Of a stretch of 64,000 bases of DNA, positions 17,512 through 26,528 are shown piece by piece (positions within the stretch are counted from its first letter, which is position 1; each line of letters opens with the position of its first letter). A program made the position numbers and the translations under genes. Source of the stretch: Shewanella kaireitica (GTDB lineage: Bacteria; Pseudomonadota; Gammaproteobacteria; Enterobacterales; Shewanellaceae); contig NZ_JAKIKQ010000015.1 in NCBI RefSeq assembly GCF_023284045.1, positions 1 to 64,000 of the forward strand, in the 5' to 3' direction. Under the pieces are notes generated by a model that made no database searches, was not told where the DNA came from, and saw nothing but the letters and a program-made list of their open reading frames with translations.

Positions 17512-18591
17512 ATGTCGCTGTCCCCAAAATTCCTATTTGTTCCTGTGTCTTCATCAGAAGGCATGGGCGAATATATGCGCTCTTTAATCATCGCCAACGA
17601 AGTTAAGCAACGTTGGCCTGATGCTAATATCCAATTTATTATAAGTCGTCAGGCACCCTATGCATTCACATGTCCTTATCCTGTGGCACTTTTAGATGAT
17701 ACGCCGACAAAAAATATTAAAGCGGTAAATGACTTCATCTCTTTTTTCACACCAGATTTTGTTATTTTTGATGCATCTGGTCGTCGCTCACAATTGGTGC
17801 ATGCTAATAAAATGGGTGCCAAGGTGATATTTATTAGTCAGCATAAACGCAAGCGCAGTAGAGGAATGAAGCTACTACGAGCGCGTGTCACTGATAGCCA
17901 TTGGGTGGTGCAACCTGAGTTCATTATCGGCACTATTAACCCGTTTGATAGGCTAAAACTTAAGCTGATTAACAAACCTGAGCCGACTATTATCGGTTCG
18001 GTGTTTGCAAGCCCTGTTGCGGATAGGCAATCAGAGTTACTTAAGAAACTAAGTTTAGTCGCAAATAATTTTATATTGTTTAATGCAGGTTCTGGTGGAC
18101 ACAAAAATGGCCAGGGCTATTGTATTGAGGAATTTGCTATGGCCGCCGCAAGTATTTATCAAGCAACAAAAATACCATGCGTGGTGATTTTCGGTCCTAG
18201 TTACCCTAAGGCAATGCCAGAGTATGAAGGTGTCATTAATATTAAAGAATTGATTCATGCTGATTTTATGGATCTTCTGGATGCTTCGAAAGCTGCAGTG
18301 CTAAGTGGTGGAGATACACTTTTACAGGCGATAGCGCTGAAAAAACCGACGGTATCGGCGGCAGTGGCTAAAGATCAGAATTATAGAGTTAGAGTGTGCC
18401 AAGACAGGGGGCTGACGGTGAGTAGTCGTGTGACAGCTGATGAGATGGCTTCAAGACTGCTTGATCTTATTCAAGCTGGGAGTGCCCAGCAGTTAGACCA
18501 TGCTTTGATGCAATGTGAATCGACCAACGGCTTAGATGTAGCAATGGAAGTGATTACTGACTTGATGAGCGAGCAGAGCGTTGTAAGCTAA
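17512..18591 (+). CDS. MurG-like GT-B fold glycosyltransferase, acceptor unknown
   Basis: The 359-residue protein starts KFLFVPVSSSEGMGEYMRSL. It has a second-domain opening FILFNAGSGGHKNGQ and a C-terminal SGGDTLLQAIALKKPTV. This resembles the UDP-GlcNAc-binding half of MurG and of related GT28/PseG-type proteins. ATG 17512 is preceded by AAGGG. The 32-residue upstream extension is Cys-rich and hydrophobic and lacks a ribosome site, so it was left out. Lying among LPS genes, it probably transfers a sugar to the core, but family resemblance is loose and no substrate can be named. A bidirectional terminator follows. Confidence 0.65.
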   Translation: MSLSPKFLFVPVSSSEGMGEYMRSLIIANEVKQRWPDANIQFIISRQAPYAFTCPYPVALLDDTPTKNIKAVNDFISFFTPDFVIFDASGRRSQLVHANKMGAKVIFISQHKRKRSRGMKLLRARVTDSHWVVQPEFIIGTINPFDRLKLKLINKPEPTIIGSVFASPVADRQSELLKKLSLVANNFILFNAGSGGHKNGQGYCIEEFAMAAASIYQATKIPCVVIFGPSYPKAMPEYEGVINIKELIHADFMDLLDASKAAVLSGGDTLLQAIALKKPTVSAAVAKDQNYRVRVCQDRGLTVSSRVTADEMASRLLDLIQAGSAQQLDHALMQCESTNGLDVAMEVITDLMSEQSVVS

Positions 18592-18618
18592 CAAAACTAA
18601 ATGAGATTGGTATTAATA

Positions 18619-18645
18619 AAAAGGAGAGCAAGTGCTCTCCTTTTT
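18619..18645. terminator. bidirectional terminator
   Basis: AAAAGGAGAGC-AAGT-GCTCTCCTTTTT is a perfect hairpin with A/T runs on both sides, between two convergent glycosyltransferase genes. Confidence 0.85.
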
Positions 18646-18660
18646 CGATCTTAGCGCCCT

Positions 18661-19872
18661 TTAACTATCCGTTGCTCCATTCATCTGTATGTACTTGTCG
18701 TAAACTTGCGCTACTGCGATATCGGCAATATGTCCTTTGCCTTGTGTAGCATACATAACATGAGATGTAGCTGATTCTGGCGGAGCCCAGTAAGGCTTTT
18801 TCTGACGCATCATGGCGAGCAGTGGTCGCTGAGCTGCAAAAGCAAAATGCAGAATCGCGGTATCAACAGTAATAACGAAATCCGCTCTTGCAATTAGCGA
18901 AGGCAACTCAAAAAAGTGTTTGTCTACGGTAAACACCACAACTTGTAGTCCCGTCTTTGCTGTAAACGCTTGAGTCTCGCGGGATACTTCTGGATAACTT
19001 TCAGGAGTGGTATTAATAATAAAGCGCTGACTATTATCTACTTTAGCTATTTTCTCAATTAACTCAAAAAGGTAACTGATAGGCCAGTCTTTTTTTACAT
19101 TGGTAGAAAGGTGATTAACGAACAGTAACTTCCCTTGTCTTTGTGGGTCATTGAAATGATGTTCTAGCCAATCAGTTGTCACAGGTAGAATGGTTTCAGG
19201 AATAACCATGTTCGGCATGATATCTGTGGCAGCTACGGATAGTCCCGTCACTGTGTTGAAAATCAGCTGATAGCGATCGGTAATATGGTGAGTTGCTGGT
19301 AATGAAGTTTCTTCAAGGACAAATGTTGCATTAGAATGGCGAAAAAACCAAGAATTTAAAAGCCCGAAAGAAGCCTTTTTCGGTATGCTGGAGACAATAA
19401 AGGCCGTAGGGGAAATATCTCGCGCTAGCTGGGAGTATTGTCGGCTTTTACTTACGGTATGACAAAAGATGATGTCGTAGTTTTGTTGTTTGGCTTTTTC
19501 AGTGTTGACCTGCATCGCTTGTGGTGAATCGGTGCAGCCATAGGTAAGGTTGAAAGCCCCTTCCGCCTCCATCCATTGCTGCAGTATTTTACTGCGCGAC
19601 AAGCGCCACTCATCACTATTACAGCGATTATCATCTAACCAAATATCTAATGTTATATGTGGGTGCTGTTGCTTCAAAGCGACAAGAAAAGTCTTTAAAT
19701 AAAGAAAATCCCCTAAAGCAACGGGTGACATGAATAACATGCGCTGGCATTGCGCTAATTGATCAGAAGTGATGATAGCCATATTGATAAGTGTTCCTAT
19801 TTTTAGTCGGCTAAGCATACCTTGAATTCGCTGGCTTTGAAAAAGATCCAAGTTGATATTAGAGATAAACAT
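18661..19872 (-). CDS. divergent GT9-family glycosyltransferase
   Basis: A 403-residue protein with a GT9 shape. The first beta strand and GD motif are RMLFMSPVALGDFLYLKTFL (after about 43 residues), and the donor-side motif is ARADFVITVDTAILHFAFA. It lacks the usual GSTGPLH, having VDTAILH instead. LPS heptosyltransferases often have DTGPMH or STGPLH here, so donor specificity may differ. The start is uncertain: an internal ATG at residue 32 (MAIITSDQ) better matches the usual N-terminus of the family, while the first 31 residues have no likeness. It is divergent from the CDP-glycerol transferase gene by 139 bp. Confidence 0.75.
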   Translation of the reverse strand: MFISNINLDLFQSQRIQGMLSRLKIGTLINMAIITSDQLAQCQRMLFMSPVALGDFLYLKTFLVALKQQHPHITLDIWLDDNRCNSDEWRLSRSKILQQWMEAEGAFNLTYGCTDSPQAMQVNTEKAKQQNYDIIFCHTVSKSRQYSQLARDISPTAFIVSSIPKKASFGLLNSWFFRHSNATFVLEETSLPATHHITDRYQLIFNTVTGLSVAATDIMPNMVIPETILPVTTDWLEHHFNDPQRQGKLLFVNHLSTNVKKDWPISYLFELIEKIAKVDNSQRFIINTTPESYPEVSRETQAFTAKTGLQVVVFTVDKHFFELPSLIARADFVITVDTAILHFAFAAQRPLLAMMRQKKPYWAPPESATSHVMYATQGKGHIADIAVAQVYDKYIQMNGATDS

Positions 19873-20011
19873 GAGCTTTTTATGAATCTAGTCCTCAATT
19901 ACTGGCGCTGAAGGCGCTACTGATATAGTTTCAATATTGGAATATGGTATTATTGTTATAATTGAACCGTGCTTTACGGCCGTAATACGACCTTAAACTG
20001 AAGGCTTACTT

Positions 20012-21070
20012 TTGATTTGCTTTGACGCGCTGCATCCATACTATTTACCGCAATACTTACCTGTGATGCATGAATTGCAAGCACGGGGGGAGCTTGTTCA
20101 TTTTGTCATCTATCGTAGTGATGAGCAGCAAGCTGCACTAGATGCCTTAGTTGAGGAATATCAGCTCTCTGTCACTTGGGTAGATAATCAAGAGCAAGCA
20201 TTAGCGTATTATTTAGAGCAAAAGCCTAAGTGGGTGGTGTTTGGTAACACGTTTGATGGTGATAAAAAGCTCAAAGGAGTTTGCGGTACAGCGCTCATGC
20301 AGCATGGTATCGGGCCAAAATCGGTATATTACACAGTGTCAGATTCAGACTTTGATGTACGTTTTGTGGAAGGTGAATACCGCTTAAATCGGCTGCAATC
20401 AATGTTTCCAGACAAGCTGTTTATCGATACTGGATATGCCAAGCTCGATCCTATTGTGCAAGGAGTTGAAGCTGGAATAGACCTTGAAAAACTAGGTTTG
20501 GATCCTGCTAAGCCAACGCTGCTCTATGCTCCGACTTTCTACCCTAGCAGTATCGAAAAGATGGCCACCAACTGGCCAGCCGAATTTGCTGAATATAATA
20601 TCTTATTGAAACCGCATTACTTTTCCTTAAGTAAACCCGCTTATAAAAAACAGAAAAAGCTCTTATTGCACTGGGCTTCCTTTGACAATGCGTACCTTGC
20701 TACTGCAGAGCAGACTAACTTACTACCATTTATGGCTAGTGCAGACCTGCTGATTAGTGATGCTTCTTCAGCATTGTTTGAGTTTGCCGCGCTAGATAAA
20801 CCTGTTGTTTGGTGTGATTTTTATCACTTGCGTTGGAGCTATCGTGGGATCTTCAAATTTCGCTTTAACCAGCGAATGGATGAAGACCTATATCGATATG
20901 CCGCAGTGGCTAAGCATGCAAAAACCTACAAAAAACTTAAAGCTGCTGTCGATCAACAGATTGCGGAGCCTACATCATTCGCTAAGCAGCGTGCTCAATA
21001 TACATATGAATTAGCGGGTAAAGTTGATGGTCAGTGTAGCAAGCGAATTGTCGATTTCCTATTAAGTTAA
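20012..21070 (+). CDS. CDP-glycerol glycerophosphotransferase-family protein
   Basis: The 352-residue protein carries the hallmarks of the teichoic-acid TagB/TagF family (PF04464-type): MQHGIG, LLYAPTFYP, ILLKPH, and ADLLISDASSALFEFAALDKPVVW. Family members transfer glycerol phosphate (or ribitol phosphate) from the CDP form to a surface glycan. The gene starts with TTG at 20012: AAGG lies 7 bases upstream and a stop codon in frame shortly before excludes an upstream start. It overlaps the convergent dehydrogenase gene by 4 bp. Together with the two genes that follow on the other strand it can make and use an activated glycerol phosphate. It is unusual in a Gram-negative LPS core locus. Confidence 0.87.
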   Translation: MICFDALHPYYLPQYLPVMHELQARGELVHFVIYRSDEQQAALDALVEEYQLSVTWVDNQEQALAYYLEQKPKWVVFGNTFDGDKKLKGVCGTALMQHGIGPKSVYYTVSDSDFDVRFVEGEYRLNRLQSMFPDKLFIDTGYAKLDPIVQGVEAGIDLEKLGLDPAKPTLLYAPTFYPSSIEKMATNWPAEFAEYNILLKPHYFSLSKPAYKKQKKLLLHWASFDNAYLATAEQTNLLPFMASADLLISDASSALFEFAALDKPVVWCDFYHLRWSYRGIFKFRFNQRMDEDLYRYAAVAKHAKTYKKLKAAVDQQIAEPTSFAKQRAQYTYELAGKVDGQCSKRIVDFLLS

Positions 21071-22137
21071 TCCGTAAACGCTAGATCATAAGCTTTTTCT
21101 AGTGTAGCTAACGGAATATGTTCGAGCCTCTCCAAAAATGTTATACGGCCTTTACGCATTGTAGGGGCTACTTTTAGCGCTTCGAAAAACTCAGTTTTAC
21201 TTATCCCTAATGCCGCAGGTGAACTGTTAATATTGAAACCATCTAAGGTTGCGATAACTTGAGGGGGGAGGGTTTTTAGGTGTAACTGTTGCCTTAGATA
21301 ATGACAGTACTTAGTACCCAAAGCGACTTGCTCACCGTGTAAACCATTCCCTAACTGCAGATAGTCAAGCGCATGACTGATTAAGTGCTCTGCACCAGAA
21401 CATGGACGTGAATCTCCTGAGAACCCCATGGCTAAACCTGATAATATTAATCCTTCAGCTAGCTGCTTAATGACTGTAGGTGTATTGAGAGGTTTCTCCT
21501 CCATATAGAGAATTTCATTTGCTGCAGACTTGGCTAACAGAAAAGAGAAGCCATCTATTTCAATCTGTTCTTTAGCGTACTCCATGTCTAACAGAGCGCT
21601 ATAATTCGAAAGCAGATCCCCGACTCCCGCTTGAGTCAGTCTTAGTGGCGCTTGCGAGCATATATCGATATCAACAAGAATGAAGTTAGGAATTGCAGCA
21701 GGTAAGCTTAATTTCTTGCCATTGTCGTCGAAAATGACGGCAACTGGAGAGGATATACAATCGCTGGATAATGCTGTAGGAATAACAACTAACCTAATTT
21801 TTCTTAGGGTTGCCAGCCGTTTGCATACATCTAAAACTTTACCACCACCAAATGCAATAATGGTTTGGACTTGCTGCTGAGCACATAAGATATCAATTTC
21901 ACTGATGCTACTGTAATCAGCAGCTTTCACTGCATGTACTATACAATTTGGATGCTCAAGCAGACCCAGAGATTTTTCTGCAAGTTGTCGAACACCATCG
22001 TCTAGTGCGATAAGGGTTTTTTCAGCAATAAGCTCCTGAAATAAATCACTAGATTTAGAGATGGCATTTGAACTTACAACAAGCTGAGCAGGAAATTCTA
22101 GTTGGCGTGTACTGAGCTTTCCAATTGAATTTAGCAA
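21067..22137 (-). CDS. glycerol-1-phosphate dehydrogenase-like protein (EgsA/AraM type)
   Basis: This 356-residue iron/zinc-alcohol-dehydrogenase-fold protein has the NAD(P) motif FGGGKVLDVCK and the block IPTALSSDCISSPVA. AGVGDLLSNYSALLD and the metal-binding His region SRPCSGAEHLISHALDYL follow. These blocks recall archaeal EgsA and Bacillus AraM, which reduce dihydroxyacetone phosphate to sn-glycerol-1-phosphate, more than glycerol dehydrogenase GldA. TTG 22137 follows directly on the stop of the upstream cytidylyltransferase gene, with AAGGA 7 bases upstream inside that gene, so the two are translationally coupled. Inferred role: supply of glycerol 1-phosphate for activation with CTP. Enzyme specificity is not proven by sequence alone. 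Confidence 0.85.
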   Translation of the reverse strand: MLNSIGKLSTRQLEFPAQLVVSSNAISKSSDLFQELIAEKTLIALDDGVRQLAEKSLGLLEHPNCIVHAVKAADYSSISEIDILCAQQQVQTIIAFGGGKVLDVCKRLATLRKIRLVVIPTALSSDCISSPVAVIFDDNGKKLSLPAAIPNFILVDIDICSQAPLRLTQAGVGDLLSNYSALLDMEYAKEQIEIDGFSFLLAKSAANEILYMEEKPLNTPTVIKQLAEGLILSGLAMGFSGDSRPCSGAEHLISHALDYLQLGNGLHGEQVALGTKYCHYLRQQLHLKTLPPQVIATLDGFNINSSPAALGISKTEFFEALKVAPTMRKGRITFLERLEHIPLATLEKAYDLAFTD

Positions 22138-22557
22138 TTAGGATTCCTTAATGCGTTTCAGCAATGCGCTAGTACTGACAGAGGAGTGATATTCTGTATA
22201 GGCGATTTCAATATCGTGTTGTAATAAGTATTCTTCAGTACAACGGATCTGTGCCAAGTAAGAGCTATGCTCCCAATCATCACCGTGCACGATGACATCA
22301 ATGTTATGTTTTTCTAGGTATGGCTTCACATCAAAACTGTTGGTTATTTCCACTATAGAAACGCAAGTCATTGAGAGCAATATTGCAGCTCTGTCTTGTT
22401 CTGAGTATATCGGACGACGCTTATACTTTTCAGTCATCTCATCACCATTGATCAAAATGATCAATTCATCACCAAAAGTGGCTGCTTTTTTGAGAAACTC
22501 TACATGGCCTCTGTGGAATAAGTCGAAAACACCTACAACTAAAACTTTTTTGGACAT
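22138..22557 (-). CDS. TagD-like glycerol-phosphate cytidylyltransferase
   Basis: A 139-residue nucleotidyltransferase with VGVFDLFHRGHVEFLKKA (the HxGH signature), a central VHGDDWEHSSYL, and a C-terminal SSVSTSALLKRI corresponding to the RISTT-type motif. Size and layout match glycerol-3-phosphate cytidylyltransferase (about 130 residues). Paired with the adjacent dehydrogenase it probably makes CDP-glycerol, possibly from glycerol 1-phosphate. Adenylyl- or other cytidylyl-transfer cannot be excluded. ATG 22557 begins the family match; the 15-residue upstream extension is not conserved-looking. It lies about 100 bp downstream of hldD on the same strand. Confidence 0.85.
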   Translation of the reverse strand: MSKKVLVVGVFDLFHRGHVEFLKKAATFGDELIILINGDEMTEKYKRRPIYSEQDRAAILLSMTCVSIVEITNSFDVKPYLEKHNIDVIVHGDDWEHSSYLAQIRCTEEYLLQHDIEIAYTEYHSSVSTSALLKRIKES

Positions 22558-22660
22558 AATACACCGTGTATCTATATAAATGGCCAGGATAATACTGGCC
22601 ATTTCTAGCTGAATATTAATGTAAGGGGGAAATTGTTAACTCTTGGCTATAACCAAAGGG

Positions 22661-23614
22661 CTACTCACCAATAAAGTGTTGCGTCGCTAACCAAGATAAA
22701 TACTCTGGTACAGCTTGCTCAACAGTCTTAAACTCGGCGGTGTAACCTGCAGCTCGTAACTTTGTGAGATCTGCTTGGGTGTAGCTTTGATATGCACCCT
22801 TTAGTTTATCTGGGAATGGAATGTACTCGACGGCGCCTTTGCCGTGGTGGGCAATAACAGCGTTTGCAACATCATTGAAACTCTGTGCTTGGCCAGTACC
22901 GCAGTTGAAAATGCCTGAAACCTCAGGATTTTGCCATAACCATAGATTAACTTTGACAACATCTTCCACGTATACAAAATCACGTAGTTGTTGACCATTT
23001 TCATAACCATCAACCCCCTCAAATAAACGGCAGATCCCGTTAGCATTGAGCTGGTTATTGAAATGGAAAGCTACACTTGCCATGCCGCCTTTGTGCTGCT
23101 CTCTTGGGCCGTAGACATTGAAATACCTGAGGCCGGCAACTTGGCAGTTTGGTTTTTGTTGACGCACATATTGGTCAAACAAGAATTTAGAGTAAGCGTA
23201 AACATTAAGTGGCTTTTCTAAATCTCTTTGCTCGATAAACTTCTCGCTACCGCCATAGACTGAAGCTGAGCTAGCGTAGATATACTGGCATTTTGTTCTA
23301 TCACAGAACTGCAGCAGTGTTTTTGAGTATTCATAGTTATTGTTCATCATGAATTTGCCATCCCACTCGGTAGTGGATGAGCATGCCCCTTGATGGAAAA
23401 TAACTTCAATCTTGCCGTCGAATTTACCTGCTATTATCTGCTCAAGAAATTGATCTTTATCCAGATAATCAGCGATCTCACAATCCGCTAGATTGAACAT
23501 TTTTGTACCGTCGGTTAAATCATCCACGGCAATAATGTCATTACGCCCCATATCGTTAAGGGCTTTAACTAAATTGCTGCCGATAAATCCTGCTGCACCT
23601 GTGACTACTATCAT
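22661..23614 (-). CDS. hldD: ADP-L-glycero-D-manno-heptose 6-epimerase
   Basis: This 317-residue short-chain dehydrogenase-type epimerase opens IVVTGAAGFIGSNLVKAL and has the active-site residues in YASSASVYGG and AYSKFLFDQYV. HldD converts ADP-D-glycero-D-manno-heptose into the L-glycero form, the donor for inner core heptoses. ATG 23614 is chosen because the Rossmann strand begins there and GGAA precedes it. The eleven codons upstream are probably leader. It follows a GT9 gene by 53 bp and precedes the glycerol-phosphate genes, consistent with one transcript. Confidence 0.96.
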   Translation of the reverse strand: MIVVTGAAGFIGSNLVKALNDMGRNDIIAVDDLTDGTKMFNLADCEIADYLDKDQFLEQIIAGKFDGKIEVIFHQGACSSTTEWDGKFMMNNNYEYSKTLLQFCDRTKCQYIYASSASVYGGSEKFIEQRDLEKPLNVYAYSKFLFDQYVRQQKPNCQVAGLRYFNVYGPREQHKGGMASVAFHFNNQLNANGICRLFEGVDGYENGQQLRDFVYVEDVVKVNLWLWQNPEVSGIFNCGTGQAQSFNDVANAVIAHHGKGAVEYIPFPDKLKGAYQSYTQADLTKLRAAGYTAEFKTVEQAVPEYLSWLATQHFIGE

Positions 23615-23667
23615 ATTTATTTCCACTTTCCGGGCGGTATTGTTCACAATACCTTAAAAGGACACAC

Positions 23668-24675
23668 TTACTTTGTGTAGTAAGTATTTAAAAATTCTGC
23701 GATGGTTTTAGCTGTATAATCAATATCAACTAAGCTCATGTCGCGACCGGTTCGTTTACTCTCTGGTGGTGTAAATGCTAAGCGTTTATGTTGTTCGCTC
23801 AACGTCTGCCAGCGCACTTTGGGTTGAGATTTTCTGCCTGCATAAAAGCCGACAGTTGGCACGTTATGCAGCCCTGCAATATGCAAAGGGCCAGTCGAAC
23901 CGGCCATAAACATATCTGCGGCAACTATAGATTTGGCAAAATCGGTCAGATCTTTTAATGGATTGGCAAGAGTAATATTGACGCCCTGCTTACTAACCTC
24001 ATCAAATATAGCTTTTGCTAAACTTGCCTCTTCACCGCTAAACGTTAGCACAAACCTGCATTTATGCTGGGTTGACTGATCAACTTGGGTGATGAGCTTA
24101 ATAAAGTCTTTTGTCGGCAAACTACCTGAGGACCCTCCGGTACCTGGATGAACAAAAATCAACTTTTCATCATTTTGTTTACCGTAATATTGTTGCCAAT
24201 GTTCACGTTCTGCTGTGACGTCCCAATACCTTTTGGGGAGTGCAGGGATAGCCATATTATGCGCAGTTAAAAAGGCTTCAATTAACATGCAGCCGCCACG
24301 CCAGCAACCTTCACCAACCTTGTATTGTGCATCAGTGCGGTTTTTATAAAAGTATTGATACCAGTTATGTTTAGGCGCTAGCACATAAGGAATATTTAGA
24401 TTACGAATGATTTTATATATACGGAATTGAGAATTAGAAACCAATGCAGCATCGTACTGACGCGCGTCGATCTCTTTACGTATTGCTAAATCGTCACCAC
24501 TATCGACAATAACATGATCAACATAAGGGCAAGCGAGCGCAAAACTCTTAAGTATTGGCGTTACAAACACTTCAATGCTGGTATCTGGCATAGCGTTTTT
24601 GAGTAAACTCAAGGCAGGCCAAAGCAGTACAAAGTCACCAATTTTATCATGTCTAAAAACTAGGATTCTCTTCAT
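23668..24675 (-). CDS. GT9 heptosyltransferase-like glycosyltransferase
   Basis: This 335-residue GT9 protein begins MKRILVFRHDKIGDFVLLWP and has FVHPGTGGSSGSLP and the donor-site MAGSTGPLHIAGLHNVPTVG. It is a paralogue of the gene at 6921-7925, sharing the WDV-E-WQQYYGK-NDEKLIF block and a KVRWQTLSEQHKRL tail. ATG 24675 is chosen to match that paralogue; an ATG two codons earlier is equally possible. It heads a minus-strand group with hldD and the two glycerol-phosphate genes. It probably adds a heptose or related sugar to the core. The acceptor is unknown. Confidence 0.87.
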   Translation of the reverse strand: MKRILVFRHDKIGDFVLLWPALSLLKNAMPDTSIEVFVTPILKSFALACPYVDHVIVDSGDDLAIRKEIDARQYDAALVSNSQFRIYKIIRNLNIPYVLAPKHNWYQYFYKNRTDAQYKVGEGCWRGGCMLIEAFLTAHNMAIPALPKRYWDVTAEREHWQQYYGKQNDEKLIFVHPGTGGSSGSLPTKDFIKLITQVDQSTQHKCRFVLTFSGEEASLAKAIFDEVSKQGVNITLANPLKDLTDFAKSIVAADMFMAGSTGPLHIAGLHNVPTVGFYAGRKSQPKVRWQTLSEQHKRLAFTPPESKRTGRDMSLVDIDYTAKTIAEFLNTYYTK

Positions 24676-24935
24676 TATCATTTCGCACTATTGGGTTAAC
24701 TAGTTCTGCGGTATTCAGTATTTTTAACACAGATGGCTTTTGGGTCAAATTAATCTGACTTTAACCGTCAATTATATCAGTTTTAGTTGTAAGAGGGCTG
24801 TTTGGGATGATGTTTTGTGTAGCTAAACCACAAAAGTAAAAGTGCCCTAGCTAGAAAGTTACGTAGATAAAGTAACAGCTCGAACTAAAATTAGGTACAA
24901 TTACAAACTAATATTTTGTAAAAGTAATGAGTGTT

Positions 24936-26369
24936 ATGAAAGATTCTCTGCCAGCATTTGAAAAAGCTAAAGTTCTTGTGGTCGGTGATGTGATGCTTGA
25001 CCGCTATTGGACCGGTCCGACTGGACGTATTTCGCCAGAAGCGCCAGTGCCTGTTGTGCGCATTAACCAATTAGAAGATCGCCCTGGTGGAGCGGCAAAC
25101 GTAGCACTGAATATTGCAACCTTGGGTGGCCAAGTCTCTTTAGCGGGTATTGTTGGTGAAGACGAAACCGCAGCAGCATTAACTACCGGCATTCAAGCTT
25201 TGGGTGTTGAGCCTAAATGGCACGTGGTTGCAGATAAACCGACGATTACTAAATTGCGGGTGATGTCGCGTAGCCAACAACTCATTCGTCTAGATTTCGA
25301 AGAACCTTACCAGCAAGCAGATAGCCAAGCGTTGTTGGACAGCGCCGCAAATTCTTTAGCAGATGTAGATGTGGTTATTTTATCTGATTATGCCAAAGGC
25401 GCTTTGATCGAGCCGCTAGCTTTTATTCAGCAAGCGAAGTCTCAAGGGGTCAAAGTGTTAGTCGATCCAAAGGGGAGTGATTTTTCAAAATATCGAGGCG
25501 CAACACTGCTTACCCCAAACCTGCATGAATTTGAGTTAGTTGCAGGAGCTGTAACCAGCGAAGCTGATTTGGTTGAAAAAGCGCATAAATTACTTGAAGA
25601 GTTTGATTTAGAAGCGCTGTTAGTCACTCGTTCTGAGCAGGGAATGACGTTGATTACGGCTGAAAATAAAGAGCTTCATATTCCTACCGTTGCTCGAGAA
25701 GTACATGATGTAACTGGCGCTGGGGATACGGTTATTTCTGCACTGGCAACTTCATTGGCCGCTGGAAGTACTATGGCTGAAGCGTGTGCAATCGCTAACA
25801 CAGCAGCAGGTATTGTGGTTGCTAAACTCGGTACTTCGACTGTGAGCCGCATTGAGCTTATCGAATCATTGTCTGATACTCATCATAGTGAAACAGGCTT
25901 TGGGGTTGTGACTGAAGATCAGCTCATGTACGCACTTGAGCAAACTCGGTTACGCGGTGAGCGCGTGGTGATGACCAATGGCTGCTTTGATATTTTACAT
26001 GCTGGTCATGTGAGCTACTTGCAAGAAGCACAAGCACAAGGCGACAGGTTAATTGTTGCGGTTAATGATGACGAGTCTGTCAGGCGCTTAAAGGGAGATG
26101 GTCGCCCGGTAAACCCTGTAGGTCGCAGAATGGCCGTGTTAGCGGGTCTTGCATCTGTGGATTGGGTACTTCCATTTAGTGAAGACACGCCGCAACGAGT
26201 GATTGCTCGTTTACTGCCTGACTTACTCGTTAAGGGTGGCGACTACAAAATTGAAGATATTGCTGGTGGCAAAGAAGTCATCGCCGCTGGTGGTTTAGTT
26301 AAGGTATTGTGTTTTGAAGATGGTATCTCGACGACTAAAATAATTGAAAATATCATGGCTAACCAATAG
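24936..26369 (+). CDS. hldE: bifunctional heptose-7-phosphate kinase / heptose-1-phosphate adenylyltransferase
   Basis: The 477-residue protein joins a ribokinase-like domain (about 1-315; VVGDVMLDRYW, RPGGAANVALN, and the catalytic DVTGAGDT) to a nucleotidyltransferase domain (about 340-477; TNGCFDILHAGHVSYL, with the HxGH motif, and the C-terminal GISTTKII). It makes ADP-heptose for LPS in two steps. The ATG at 24936 matches the usual MK-SLP-FE N-terminus; an ATG three codons upstream is less likely. It is divergent from the GT9 gene by about 260 bp. Confidence 0.97.
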   Translation: MKDSLPAFEKAKVLVVGDVMLDRYWTGPTGRISPEAPVPVVRINQLEDRPGGAANVALNIATLGGQVSLAGIVGEDETAAALTTGIQALGVEPKWHVVADKPTITKLRVMSRSQQLIRLDFEEPYQQADSQALLDSAANSLADVDVVILSDYAKGALIEPLAFIQQAKSQGVKVLVDPKGSDFSKYRGATLLTPNLHEFELVAGAVTSEADLVEKAHKLLEEFDLEALLVTRSEQGMTLITAENKELHIPTVAREVHDVTGAGDTVISALATSLAAGSTMAEACAIANTAAGIVVAKLGTSTVSRIELIESLSDTHHSETGFGVVTEDQLMYALEQTRLRGERVVMTNGCFDILHAGHVSYLQEAQAQGDRLIVAVNDDESVRRLKGDGRPVNPVGRRMAVLAGLASVDWVLPFSEDTPQRVIARLLPDLLVKGGDYKIEDIAGGKEVIAAGGLVKVLCFEDGISTTKIIENIMANQ

Positions 26370-26382
26370 CTTAATATAGTTA

Positions 26383-26422
26383 GAGGGCTTGCTGTTTTGT
26401 CTTATTGCATGGCAGCGAGCTC
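26383..26422 (+). terminator. hairpin after hldE
   Basis: GAGGGCTTGCTG pairs with CAGCGAGCTC (one bulge), followed only by TTTAAATT, so termination may be partial. Confidence 0.4.
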
Positions 26423-26528
26423 TTTAAATTAGATTGATTTTTTGGTCAATTAGCTTACCACTCTCCCTCGTGGTAGCTGTCTATAAACTATAATCTTTAA
26501 CTGGCTCACCTCTCAAAAGTATAAATCT

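Noticed and set aside
12848..26369. The LPS locus as a horizontally acquired island
   Set aside because: The glycerol-phosphate and GT80 genes are unusual, but no integrase, transposase, tRNA or flanking repeat was seen, and core heptose genes are interleaved with them.
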